From contig CAMYIE010000005.1 of the NCBI GenBank assembly GCA_947258405.1, forward strand, positions 1 through 64,000: 64,000 bases of DNA, given 5' to 3'. Shown here piece after piece: positions 1 through 7,729 of the stretch (positions within the stretch are counted from its first letter, which is position 1; the number at the start of each line of letters is the position of its first letter). Both the position numbers and the translations under genes were made by a program. The DNA comes from an uncultured Eudoraea sp. GTDB lineage: Bacteria > Bacteroidota > Bacteroidia > Flavobacteriales > Flavobacteriaceae. The notes beneath the pieces are model-generated. The model was not told the origin of the DNA. It saw only the letters and a list, made by a program, of their open reading frames with translations, and ran no database searches.

Positions 1-345
1 TACCTGGATAGTATTCTTTTGAACTTATTTACCAATAGTTTAAAATATAGTCATGAGGAGCGCGATCTGGAAATAGATATTCGAACTAGTATAGAAGATC
101 ACCACATTTGGCTGAGTTTTACCGACAATGGATTGGGAATCGATATGGAACGTTATGGCGACAAGATATTTGGAATGTATAAAACCTTTCACCGGCATAA
201 GGATGCCAAGGGTATTGGACTGTTTATCACCAAAAACCAGATTGAGGCCATGAATGGTACCATTGAGGTAGAAAGTGAAGTGGGTAAAGGCACTACATTT
301 CATCTGCGTTTCGAAATATCAGAACCAAATCCTAGTTCGTCATGA
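1..345 (+). CDS. Sensor histidine kinase, C-terminal ATPase part (5' truncated by window edge)
   Basis: The reading frame is open from base 1, so only the last ~114 codons of a larger gene are present. What remains is the HATPase_c domain: an N-box (LLNLFTNSLKYS), a G1 box (DNGLGID) and a G2 box (GIGLFITK), followed by the usual final strands. This domain binds ATP and phosphorylates the histidine in the missing upstream part. The stop overlaps the start of the next gene in an ATGA, which implies translational coupling with the response regulator as a two-component pair. The sensor input cannot be seen, so the signal is unknown. Confidence 0.93.
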   Translation, partial: YLDSILLNLFTNSLKYSHEERDLEIDIRTSIEDHHIWLSFTDNGLGIDMERYGDKIFGMYKTFHRHKDAKGIGLFITKNQIEAMNGTIEVESEVGKGTTFHLRFEISEPNPSSS

Positions 346-770
346 AAGTAAAAGGGGGTGTTTGTATTATAGATGATGACCATATTTTTATCTATGGGGT
401 AAAAAGGCTGATCGATGATACTTCCTTCTGCGATAAATTGATGGTATACCAAAACGGGCAGGATGCGCTGGATGAACTTAAAGAACGACTGGAAAACAAG
501 TTGGAGCTTCCCGGAATTATCTTCCTCGACCTCAATATGCCTATGATGACCGGATGGGAATTCCTGGATGAATACCTGCAGCTGGAAACGAAAGGCCCTT
601 CCCAAACACGGGTATATATCGTCAGTTCCTCGGTAGATCCGCAAGACCTCTTGAAAATTAACGACTACGAGCAAATCCGTAACTATATCTTAAAGCCGGT
701 AACGGCCGAGGATCTGGAAAAGATCATATCGGCCGAAGCCAAAATCAATACTAGCTCACATCAGGGTTAA
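342..770 (+). CDS. Single-domain response regulator (CheY-like receiver)
   Basis: A 142-residue receiver domain with no output domain. Acidic residues at 11-13 (DDD), phospho-acceptor Asp63 in FLDLNMP, Ser95/Ser96 in the switch position and Lys118 in ILKPV are all present. It is translationally coupled (ATGA overlap) to the upstream histidine kinase. Without an effector domain it probably acts by protein-protein contact or as an intermediate in a phosphorelay. Its 3' end is repeated in decayed form at 1698-1847. The bases immediately after its stop read, on the other strand, as the C-terminus of a lamin-tail protein like the one at 1828-3186. Confidence 0.93.
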   Translation: MKVKGGVCIIDDDHIFIYGVKRLIDDTSFCDKLMVYQNGQDALDELKERLENKLELPGIIFLDLNMPMMTGWEFLDEYLQLETKGPSQTRVYIVSSSVDPQDLLKINDYEQIRNYILKPVTAEDLEKIISAEAKINTSSHQG

Positions 771-801
771 TATCCTGTGGCGCCCTCAAAAGTTGCCTTT
801 T
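751..801 (-). pseudogene. Relic of the C-terminus of a lamin-tail lipoprotein gene, antisense to the regulator's end
   Basis: On the minus strand these bases read RQLLRAPQDINPDVS and then a stop. This lines up with RQPLLAPQDFNPGER, the C-terminus of the intact protein at 1828-3186. The relic overlaps the 3' end of the response regulator gene, just as the intact lipoprotein gene overlaps the regulator relic at 1698-1847. It is therefore one half of a duplicated convergent junction. The match is short but the order and the stop are kept. Confidence 0.6.
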
Positions 802-809
802 ATCTGAAA

Positions 810-1574
810 TTACTGAATAGTCCAACCTCCATCAATTACAAGTGTAGAGCCGGTAACCATGCCAGAGTGTTCACTTGTTAAGTATAAAATTGCAGAAAAG
901 ATATCTTTGATCGTTGCTACTTTTCCCACTGGTATTCTGTTTAGTACGCCTGCCAGGTATTCCGGATTGTCTAATCTTTCTGCCGTTCCGGTGGTATAGG
1001 TAAAAGTAGGGGCGATACCATTTACAGTAATGCCATTTTCTGCCCATTCCAAAGCCAATACTTTGGTTAGTAAATTCACACCCCCTTTGGAAGCGCAATA
1101 AACGGCATGATCTTTTATGGCCACAAGTCCTGCCTGAGAGCTCATATTGATGATTCGCCCATATCCATTTTTAATCATGTACTTCCCGGCCTGTTGGGAA
1201 CAAAAGAACAAGCCTTTTAGGTTTACATTCATCATTTCATCCCAGTCTGCTTCATTAACATCGGTGGCCGCATGATTATATCCTAAACCTGCATTGTTGA
1301 TCAGGATGTCAATGCGTCCAAATTGGTCATAAATCTGCTTGAAAACTTTATTGATTTGAATTACAGAGCTTACATCGAGTTGGAAGACATGGGCAACACC
1401 ATTTTCCTTGTCTATTTCTTTTTTCAGTTCATTTAGTTGATCAGTATTGCGGGCACAAAGCATAACTATAGCTCCGGCATTTGCCAACTCCTTAGATACT
1501 CCTGCCCCAATACCTTTACTTGCCCCGGTTACTACTACAATTTTACCGTCTAAGTTGGATTGCATTTTCATCAT
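810..1574 (-). CDS. SDR family NAD(P)-dependent oxidoreductase (FabG / gluconate 5-dehydrogenase-like)
   Basis: A 254-residue classical short-chain dehydrogenase. The cofactor motif TGASKGIG lies near residues 16-23, NNAG near 90 and the catalytic YCASK near 160; a family-typical C-terminus (GSTLVIDGGW) follows. It should reduce a carbonyl or oxidise an alcohol with NAD(P)H in the cytoplasm; the substrate cannot be read from the sequence. The N-terminus has Met at 1, 2 and 4, so the start could be up to nine bases downstream. It stands alone and is flanked on both sides by copies of the response-regulator/lamin-tail junction, which suggests that the gene arrived by insertion or by a local duplication. 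Confidence 0.93.
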   Translation of the reverse strand: MMKMQSNLDGKIVVVTGASKGIGAGVSKELANAGAIVMLCARNTDQLNELKKEIDKENGVAHVFQLDVSSVIQINKVFKQIYDQFGRIDILINNAGLGYNHAATDVNEADWDEMMNVNLKGLFFCSQQAGKYMIKNGYGRIINMSSQAGLVAIKDHAVYCASKGGVNLLTKVLALEWAENGITVNGIAPTFTYTTGTAERLDNPEYLAGVLNRIPVGKVATIKDIFSAILYLTSEHSGMVTGSTLVIDGGWTIQ

Positions 1575-1697
1575 TTAATATTAATGGCCCTCAACATATG
1601 GGTTAAGTCCACTTCAACTTACAATAGTTGTTGCTAATCTAGCAAATCCTTTTTTGCACTAAAGGAATTTTCTATAAAAACCCATAGTCACTTTGGT

Positions 1698-1847
1698 CTT
1701 AGTACCTCTGTAGATCCGCAGGACCTCTTAAAAATAAACCACTAGGAGCAAGTAGGTAGTTATATTTTATTGCTGGTTACGATATAGAATCTGATAAAAA
1801 TCATCGTGGCTGAAGTCTTAGTGAATACTAGCGCTCACCAGGGTTAA
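1698..1847 (+). pseudogene. Decayed fragment of a response regulator gene (3' third)
   Basis: Reading from 1698 gives 49 codons that align without a gap to the last 49 residues of the regulator at 342-770. LSTSVDPQDLLKIN matches VSSSVDPQDLLKIN, and the end NTSAHQG followed by TAA matches NTSSHQG followed by TAA. Two in-frame stops (after INH and after VTI) and many substitutions, including loss of the ILKP lysine, show that it is dead. No upstream part of the gene remains. Its end overlaps the 3' end of the lipoprotein gene on the other strand, which may have preserved these bases. Confidence 0.85.
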
Positions 1848-3186
1848 AGTCTTGAGGTGCCAGCAAAGGCTGACGGATAGTACCTGATTCACCGGAATCA
1901 TTAAAAATTATCCATTCTTCGAATAGATATTCTGGCCGACCCATCATAATTTCCATACGCCGGAAAGCACCACCATCTTCAAATTCATGGTTTGTCCCAG
2001 ATCCATCTTCCCCCGGAACACCAAAACGGTCTATGACCTTATCAAACGGGTCAACGAGTTCGAGATTGTCATCCCCGTTAGAACCTGCTGCAGTATTGGA
2101 ACCTGCCACCAGATCAGGTTTAAATCCATAAACAAGTTCAAATCCAGCCGAATCTGCGGCGATCAATATAGTTCGATTTGCTTTAATTACTTGTCCTGTT
2201 AAATCAATACTGGACCCCACCTCAGTATTGTCATTGGTATAACGATTCATCTTCCACCCATTTAAAGGAATATCATCCTGGCCGCTGTTGTACAATTCCA
2301 CAAATCTGGCATCTGTCCTATTCTCCGGATCTGCTATTTCGGATATGTAGATGTGATCTGAAGAAATCAGTTCTTGTGAATCCCGGCATCTTTGTTCACT
2401 AAAGTCAATATCGCCGGTATCGCGAATCACAATCACAAAATCTTTGCCATTTCTGTGCAAAATCCCTCTGATGTTACCATTCCCCTCGGGCAATGCATCG
2501 TCATAAAAATCAGAATACCCACTATTCTTCAACTCTATCGTACGGCCAGTACAATCATAAAGTGTCCGGTATGTTTCTTCTTTTTGAAGGGCATATGGCT
2601 TGCCCAATTCTTCTGACGAAAATTGAACATTTACTAATTCCACAAAGGTGTTAATCAGTTTTTCATTCAGGGAATCGAGATTAACTATAGTTGGTTCGAT
2701 TGCCTCATCCTTCCCGCATGAAACAAAAATATGCTCCTGAACAACCAGTCCTGGCAGCCGACTAATTCCCAACGAGCCAAAATTATTGATGGCACTGCCT
2801 AATTTGTATACTCCATTACTCTTTCCCAGGTACAAGCCTCTAAGATTAACTAATACTCTGGTTCCTATCGGAAAAAGCAAATGCAGGTCTGTAAGATCAA
2901 TCTCAATTTGAATGCCTTGCCCTGTCTCTGATTTTTTTTCCTGCAAATGAAGTGAACGAAAAAAATTCCCTGCCCGATCCGATGAGATTACATAGCCTTC
3001 AATTCTGATGTCTTTATTTACTTCAATAACCCGCTCTTCACCCAAAAGATCATTTAGTTCTTCATAACTGATATTGGGTTGCACGCTATCATTGCAGACT
3101 TGATTGGGAGGTTCAAAATCTGCCTTTAAACCACAGGAATAAAGAAACAAGTAAAGTATTGAAGCAAATGTCATCTTGAAAATCAC
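1828..3186 (-). CDS. Surface lipoprotein with DUF5689/OB-fold-like and lamin-tail domains
   Basis: A 452-residue protein with a lipoprotein signal (LYLFLYSC, Cys18), so probably anchored at the outer membrane. Residues ~35-265 resemble the DUF5689/OB-fold region common in Bacteroidota lipoproteins. Residues ~278-400 form a lamin-tail domain (HIYISEIADPENR, FVELYN, LNGWKM). It lies 16 bases downstream of a TonB-dependent receptor gene on the same strand, so it is probably the receptor's surface partner. OB-fold and lamin-tail domains are joined to an EEP nuclease in secreted nucleases of the ExeM/NucH type; here the nuclease domain is a separate divergent gene (6138). Role in binding DNA or nucleotides is inference. 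Confidence 0.85.
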   Translation of the reverse strand: MIFKMTFASILYLFLYSCGLKADFEPPNQVCNDSVQPNISYEELNDLLGEERVIEVNKDIRIEGYVISSDRAGNFFRSLHLQEKKSETGQGIQIEIDLTDLHLLFPIGTRVLVNLRGLYLGKSNGVYKLGSAINNFGSLGISRLPGLVVQEHIFVSCGKDEAIEPTIVNLDSLNEKLINTFVELVNVQFSSEELGKPYALQKEETYRTLYDCTGRTIELKNSGYSDFYDDALPEGNGNIRGILHRNGKDFVIVIRDTGDIDFSEQRCRDSQELISSDHIYISEIADPENRTDARFVELYNSGQDDIPLNGWKMNRYTNDNTEVGSSIDLTGQVIKANRTILIAADSAGFELVYGFKPDLVAGSNTAAGSNGDDNLELVDPFDKVIDRFGVPGEDGSGTNHEFEDGGAFRRMEIMMGRPEYLFEEWIIFNDSGESGTIRQPLLAPQDFNPGER

Positions 3187-3202
3187 AACTATCTAATCGT
3201 TC

Positions 3203-5971
3203 TTAAAAATTGATTGAAAAGTTTAAAAAATAAGTCCTGCCATTCCCTAACCAGAATTTTGGTCCAAAAGAAGGTCTACCACTAAGCTGGTCGCGATAGA
3301 CTTGTCCGTAATTTCCATTTCTGCTTTGTTCAAATCCACCAGACTTAAATTCCGAATCCATTAAATTGGAGATGCTCAAAAAGAGAGATATGTACTTTTT
3401 ACCCCAAATCCATGACTTACCACAGATGAGATTGAGAAGGTAGACTTCCGGCAGTGGCTTTTGATTGAGCATTTTTTCGATATTCTCGTCTGTGGCATTT
3501 GGAAAAGCAGCACCTGAATCTGGGTCGAGTTTAAAACTCGCCGTTCTGGTTATTGGTGATATGGCGATATAGTTTTCCGCAAGTCTATTCAGGCTGATCC
3601 CTGCCCACCAGAATTTGGGATCTCTGTAGTCCACCCCTAGTGAAATTGCATGGGCAGGACCCTGCGCCAGCCTTAAATTTTTGATATTGGCAATACCAAG
3701 TTCCTCCTCACCATCAATATTAATGAGGTCTTCCTCAAGGCCTGCTGTATCAAAATTAATGCTGACGAAAGGGTTATTTGCATATATAAATTTGGAAACA
3801 GAAGCAGCTGCACTAATGGTAACAGATGATGTGGGCGTGAAGGAAATTCCACATTCCACTCCCATATGGAGTTTATCCACATCCGAAACCACCTGCTGAA
3901 CAAAATCTGAACCAACCCCTGAGTCCACAAAGAAAAAATTGATATTGGTTGTATGCATGAATCTGGTATAGTAGCCTGTGAATCGGCCTGATAGGGTGGG
4001 CAGATCAAGCCGATAACTGAAGTCGGTGCTATAGACCAGTTCATCGGTAATTTTATCGACTACATTATTATTCTCACGAGGATTGATAAATACATTGGCC
4101 AGTACCTGCGGTCTGAAAGAGTAATAAGCATGGCCCTCGAAACGATGACGCTTTGTTAACTCATAAGAGACCCCGCCTTTAAAACCATATCCATCAAATT
4201 CTACCTGATCGCTTAAGCCTTTAGAGTTTTCAGGATATCTTCCATTTCGATTTATCCCCTCTCTGGAATAAGATCTGATATAATACTTTCCAGCAATAAA
4301 TCCGTTCCATTTGGCATATCTATAACGCCACTGTGCAAATCCATCAACATGCTGAGAATTAATTATATAGTGATATCCGAATAAATCACCTTCTACACGT
4401 TCAGGATCCATATCAAGCTGGTTCAAGATGTTAGAGAATGGATCGATATCTTCGTGATAATCCGCCCCCAACAAATCTGTTATTCTGGCATAATAGGCTC
4501 TTCTGATATTCGCTATATTAAAACCAAGATCGAGATTGGAAGATGATCCGATCCTCCAATTGAACTGCAAATGACCACGCCAACTTTCACCTTCAGATGA
4601 ATCTTCATATAAGACATAAGATGCTTTTCCTTCATTATTCAAAGACCGATTCACCTGATAAAGATTAGCCCAATTTAGTTGTGGATTCTTATTAAATGCC
4701 TCTTCGGTGATTCGTGCCCCAAGGAAGTCTGCACCAATAGGACTGTTGACATAATAACTTGGCAAATTCCGATAATAATCGGGGTTCGGATTAGGGGCAT
4801 TGAAATAGCCAAGCCTACCACTTGTCTGAAACCCCCATTGATAAGAAACACCTGCTTCTATATCAAGTTTATGACTCCTGTGATAATAATTCAACATACA
4901 TATGGGCTCTCTTGTCTGCTTTATTCTGGAATTCCGAATATTCATATTCTGGAAACCCCAATACGGGTTATACCTCCTCCCTCCAAGATCGATCAGTTCC
5001 TGAGTAATTGGTGCTTTCGCACCTCGGGTATTGGAGGCTATCAGACCGGTTAAAAAAATACCATTTTCTGGATCGAATTGATATTCCAGAGCGCCAAATA
5101 AAGAAAAGGACTTATAGCCTGTTCCATCAAAATAAGCCCGTTCAGCCCAACGATGTGAAGCGGAGACAGAAAAACAAAAACCCTTATCCTCCTGCCCCTC
5201 GCTGGTATAAGTTGCCATAATCCTACCTGTATAGGTGCGATTCGACAAAGAACTTGAAACTCGTAGTCCAGATCTAAGTGCCCCGGGGCGGGTGCTTATA
5301 TTGAGGACACCTAGCACATCGCCAAAATGCCAGGGATTGGCCTGAAGACCTGGCAGATGTTGTTGGTTCCGAGTAACATCGTTCAGTCCTCCCCAATTAC
5401 TCCAAAGCGGCCTGCCTCGCAACATTCGATTCATAGGTATACCATTTAGAAGAACAATGCCATTTCGTGAATCGTATCCTCGTATTTTAAAAAAGACTTG
5501 TCCAAAATCAAAAGCCGCTCTTTTGAACAACAGATCTCTGTTGGCCGCCAAAGTCCCAAGATTAATTTCATTTTCCGACAATCCGGTAAGTGATTCCTCG
5601 GTGAGAATCAATTGACCATCATACTGAAGCATTTCCTTATCTAATTCAAGGAATATTTTCCCTAAATCGATTAGAATTTCGTTGAACTCCAATGGTAACC
5701 GTTGAGTACTGTATGGTGCTTTTGCTATTATCAATACATCGGCGAGGCGTCCTGAGTAATTGATTGTAAATTTTCCGCTATCATCGGAGCGCGTAATAAA
5801 ATCGCTATTTTGAAATGATATTTTCACTTCTGAAAGCGGCTTTAGCCCAATTCTATCAACAATTTCCCCTTTTATAACTGTATTTTGTGCCAAACCGGCA
5901 AAAGCGCCCACCATCATTAAACCGATGAGATGGAGCATCGGTATCCAGGAATATCTTATATCATTCATCAT
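3203..5971 (-). CDS. TonB-dependent outer-membrane receptor with carboxypeptidase-like N-terminus
   Basis: A 922-residue receptor. A signal peptide (to about residue 29, ending GLAQ) is followed by a carboxypeptidase D regulatory-like domain (~32-115), a plug domain (~120-250, with FKIRGYDSRNGIVLLNGIPM) and a large beta-barrel ending in the aromatic FLNFSINF. Such receptors import bulky substrates across the outer membrane with energy from TonB-ExbBD. The lipoprotein gene directly downstream and the secreted nuclease gene divergent upstream suggest a substrate derived from nucleic acid or phosphate esters. That substrate is an inference; the sequence shows only the receptor class. Confidence 0.92.
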   Translation of the reverse strand: MMNDIRYSWIPMLHLIGLMMVGAFAGLAQNTVIKGEIVDRIGLKPLSEVKISFQNSDFITRSDDSGKFTINYSGRLADVLIIAKAPYSTQRLPLEFNEILIDLGKIFLELDKEMLQYDGQLILTEESLTGLSENEINLGTLAANRDLLFKRAAFDFGQVFFKIRGYDSRNGIVLLNGIPMNRMLRGRPLWSNWGGLNDVTRNQQHLPGLQANPWHFGDVLGVLNISTRPGALRSGLRVSSSLSNRTYTGRIMATYTSEGQEDKGFCFSVSASHRWAERAYFDGTGYKSFSLFGALEYQFDPENGIFLTGLIASNTRGAKAPITQELIDLGGRRYNPYWGFQNMNIRNSRIKQTREPICMLNYYHRSHKLDIEAGVSYQWGFQTSGRLGYFNAPNPNPDYYRNLPSYYVNSPIGADFLGARITEEAFNKNPQLNWANLYQVNRSLNNEGKASYVLYEDSSEGESWRGHLQFNWRIGSSSNLDLGFNIANIRRAYYARITDLLGADYHEDIDPFSNILNQLDMDPERVEGDLFGYHYIINSQHVDGFAQWRYRYAKWNGFIAGKYYIRSYSREGINRNGRYPENSKGLSDQVEFDGYGFKGGVSYELTKRHRFEGHAYYSFRPQVLANVFINPRENNNVVDKITDELVYSTDFSYRLDLPTLSGRFTGYYTRFMHTTNINFFFVDSGVGSDFVQQVVSDVDKLHMGVECGISFTPTSSVTISAAASVSKFIYANNPFVSINFDTAGLEEDLINIDGEEELGIANIKNLRLAQGPAHAISLGVDYRDPKFWWAGISLNRLAENYIAISPITRTASFKLDPDSGAAFPNATDENIEKMLNQKPLPEVYLLNLICGKSWIWGKKYISLFLSISNLMDSEFKSGGFEQSRNGNYGQVYRDQLSGRPSFGPKFWLGNGRTYFLNFSINF

Positions 5972-6116
5972 TCAATACAATTCACATTTGGCAAAATAGT
6001 TTGTGAAAATGCTATGGATGGACCACCGTAAGTACTTCTCAAACTCATATTTTTCTAATTTCAAGTGTCGAGAAATTTATAATGTCATGCTGCAAATTCC
6101 TTGCGGACTCCAACGC

Positions 6117-6124
6117 TATATTTG
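6117..6124 (+). promoter_or_regulatory. Promoter -7 element TATATTTG for the EEP nuclease gene
   Basis: TATATTTG fits the Bacteroidota -7 consensus TAnnTTTG exactly and lies 13 bases before the TTG start of the nuclease gene. No good TTTG is found at the -33 distance, so the promoter may be weak or need an activator. Predicted transcription begins near 6131, giving a very short leader. Confidence 0.45.
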
Positions 6125-6137
6125 ACCATAAAGGATC

Positions 6138-7184
6138 TTGATAAAATACCGCAGCCTTCTTATCATTTTCTGGATTGGGTGTACCAGCCTTACAGCTCAA
6201 CAGAAGAAATACTCCATGCGATCTGTTTTCTTTTACAATGTTGAGAACCTCTTCGACACTATCGATAATCCAGAAACTTTTGACGATCCCAGAACACCCC
6301 GTGGCCGCGACAAATGGAATTCCAGGCGATATAAATTAAAATTAGACCGACTTGCAAAAGTCATTAGTGGATTTGGATCAAGCCTCGGAGCTGGAGGACC
6401 CGACCTCCTGGGATTGTGTGAAGTTGAAAATCATGCTGTTCTGGAGGATCTGATTTATCACCCTGAACTACTTCACCTTCAATACTGTATTATCCATGGA
6501 GACTCCCCGGATGAAAGAGGAATGGATGTCGCATTTCTGTATAAACGAAATGCCTTTAACCCCATTTCGTTTCAGGAACACCGCCTGTGGATTTATAACG
6601 AACAACAGGATAATGAGCATACCAGAAATCAATTAGTAGTAGCAGGTCTGATGGATGGGGAGGAGTACTTTATTATAATAAACCATTGGCCGTCAAGAAG
6701 AGGTGGGGAAGCCCGATCTAAACCCTACCGTATAGCTGCCGCCAGGCTCACCAATCGAATCTTAGATTCTATCTATGAGCGGTCAGAAAATCCCGGAGTT
6801 ATAATTATGGGTGATTTTAATGATAACCCTACAGACCCTAGTATAAAACATGTTTTAAAAACCTACGGTGTAAAAAATGATACTATCATCTCGAAAAGAC
6901 TATTTAACCCTATGGAAAAACTTTTTAGAAAAGGGATTGGGTCACTGGCCTACCGTGACAAGTGGAGCCTTTTCGATCAGATCATTATTTCAATGAATTT
7001 AACTTTAAATACAAAAAGTAAGTACCATTTCTGGAAGGCTGGAATATACAAGCCCGATTTCCTCATCGATTCAAGAGGAAGATATAAGGGTTATCCGTTC
7101 CGGAGCTATGCCGCCGGCAAATACAAGGGAGGTTATAGCGATCATTTCCCAGTATTTATCTGGCTGCGAAAGGAACTTGAATAA
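6138..7184 (+). CDS. Secreted endonuclease/exonuclease/phosphatase (EEP) family protein
   Basis: A 348-residue protein with an N-terminal signal peptide (residues 1-20, ending LTAQ) and one EEP domain. Catalytic and metal positions are visible: Asn34 in YNVENLFD, Glu95 in CEVEN, His183 in NHWPS, Asp226 and Asn228 in GDFND, and Asp335-His336 in SDHFPV. The family cleaves phosphodiester or phosphomonoester bonds using Mg2+, and the NVENLFD type is usually secreted. The TTG start is chosen because it yields a complete signal peptide; the next Met (residue 27) would remove it. It is divergent from the TonB receptor and lipoprotein genes, which may supply the binding and uptake parts of one pathway. 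Confidence 0.9.
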   Translation: MIKYRSLLIIFWIGCTSLTAQQKKYSMRSVFFYNVENLFDTIDNPETFDDPRTPRGRDKWNSRRYKLKLDRLAKVISGFGSSLGAGGPDLLGLCEVENHAVLEDLIYHPELLHLQYCIIHGDSPDERGMDVAFLYKRNAFNPISFQEHRLWIYNEQQDNEHTRNQLVVAGLMDGEEYFIIINHWPSRRGGEARSKPYRIAAARLTNRILDSIYERSENPGVIIMGDFNDNPTDPSIKHVLKTYGVKNDTIISKRLFNPMEKLFRKGIGSLAYRDKWSLFDQIIISMNLTLNTKSKYHFWKAGIYKPDFLIDSRGRYKGYPFRSYAAGKYKGGYSDHFPVFIWLRKELE

Positions 7185-7199
7185 GTCTAATAACGCTAA

Positions 7200-7637
7200 T
7201 TACCCAAACCACTGTCCCCAGGGGATCCGGCTTAGGATAAATATGAGTCCCAGCCCATAGAAGAGAGCGATAGCGCGGAACTTCTTGCGGTCGTCGCCTT
7301 GCTTTTTATGACGCGACCAGCCGATGGTGATCAGGATGATGGCCACGATGTTGATGGCCGGATGCTCCACGGCCAATAAGCGCGCTTCCGCATTAAGCCC
7401 TCCCATACCGAGGGCCTGGATCGCTTTAAGGCCATTGGCCGAGATAAAGAAAAGTAGCAGGCCGAGCAGGAGTTGGATATGTGAAAGGATCAGCGCAAAG
7501 AGGCTTATCCTAAAGTCTTTATGAAGATCGAAAATTTTATTTGTGGCAAGGCCTCTCAGGGCGTTGATCACAGCCAGAAAAAGGACGGCCAGTACGATAT
7601 AGGCCAAGTAAGAATGAACGTTTTGCAGGATTTCCAT
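7200..7637 (-). CDS. Four-helix membrane protein, cytochrome b-like (unassigned)
   Basis: A 145-residue integral membrane protein with four predicted hydrophobic helices (about 10-30, 43-65, 90-108 and 120-140) and several membrane-adjacent histidines (8, 39, 53, 91). Flavobacterial proteins of this shape are often labelled cytochrome b, but no biochemical role can be deduced from sequence alone. It ends 15 bases from the convergent nuclease gene and is separated from the Oar-like gene upstream by a terminator, so it is probably transcribed alone. Confidence 0.8.
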   Translation of the reverse strand: MEILQNVHSYLAYIVLAVLFLAVINALRGLATNKIFDLHKDFRISLFALILSHIQLLLGLLLFFISANGLKAIQALGMGGLNAEARLLAVEHPAINIVAIILITIGWSRHKKQGDDRKKFRAIALFYGLGLIFILSRIPWGQWFG

Positions 7638-7680
7638 ATGATTGAATTTCTGAAGCTAAATGTAAGGATTTTTAAAATTA

Positions 7681-7706
7681 AAACCCCGGCCTCAAGGCCG
7701 GGGTTT
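7681..7706 (-). terminator. Intrinsic terminator of the Oar-like receptor gene
   Basis: A perfect 11-bp stem (AAACCCCGGCC / GGCCGGGGTTT) closes a four-base loop. On the minus strand it is followed by a T-rich run (TTTTAATTTT), and it lies 24 bases after the stop of the receptor gene. Confidence 0.9.
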
Positions 7707-7729
7707 GTAATTACTACTTAAGGTATGCT

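Noticed and set aside
810-1574. SDR gene as cargo of an insertion sequence
   Set aside because: No transposase gene or terminal inverted repeats are found; only the duplicated flanking junction is seen.
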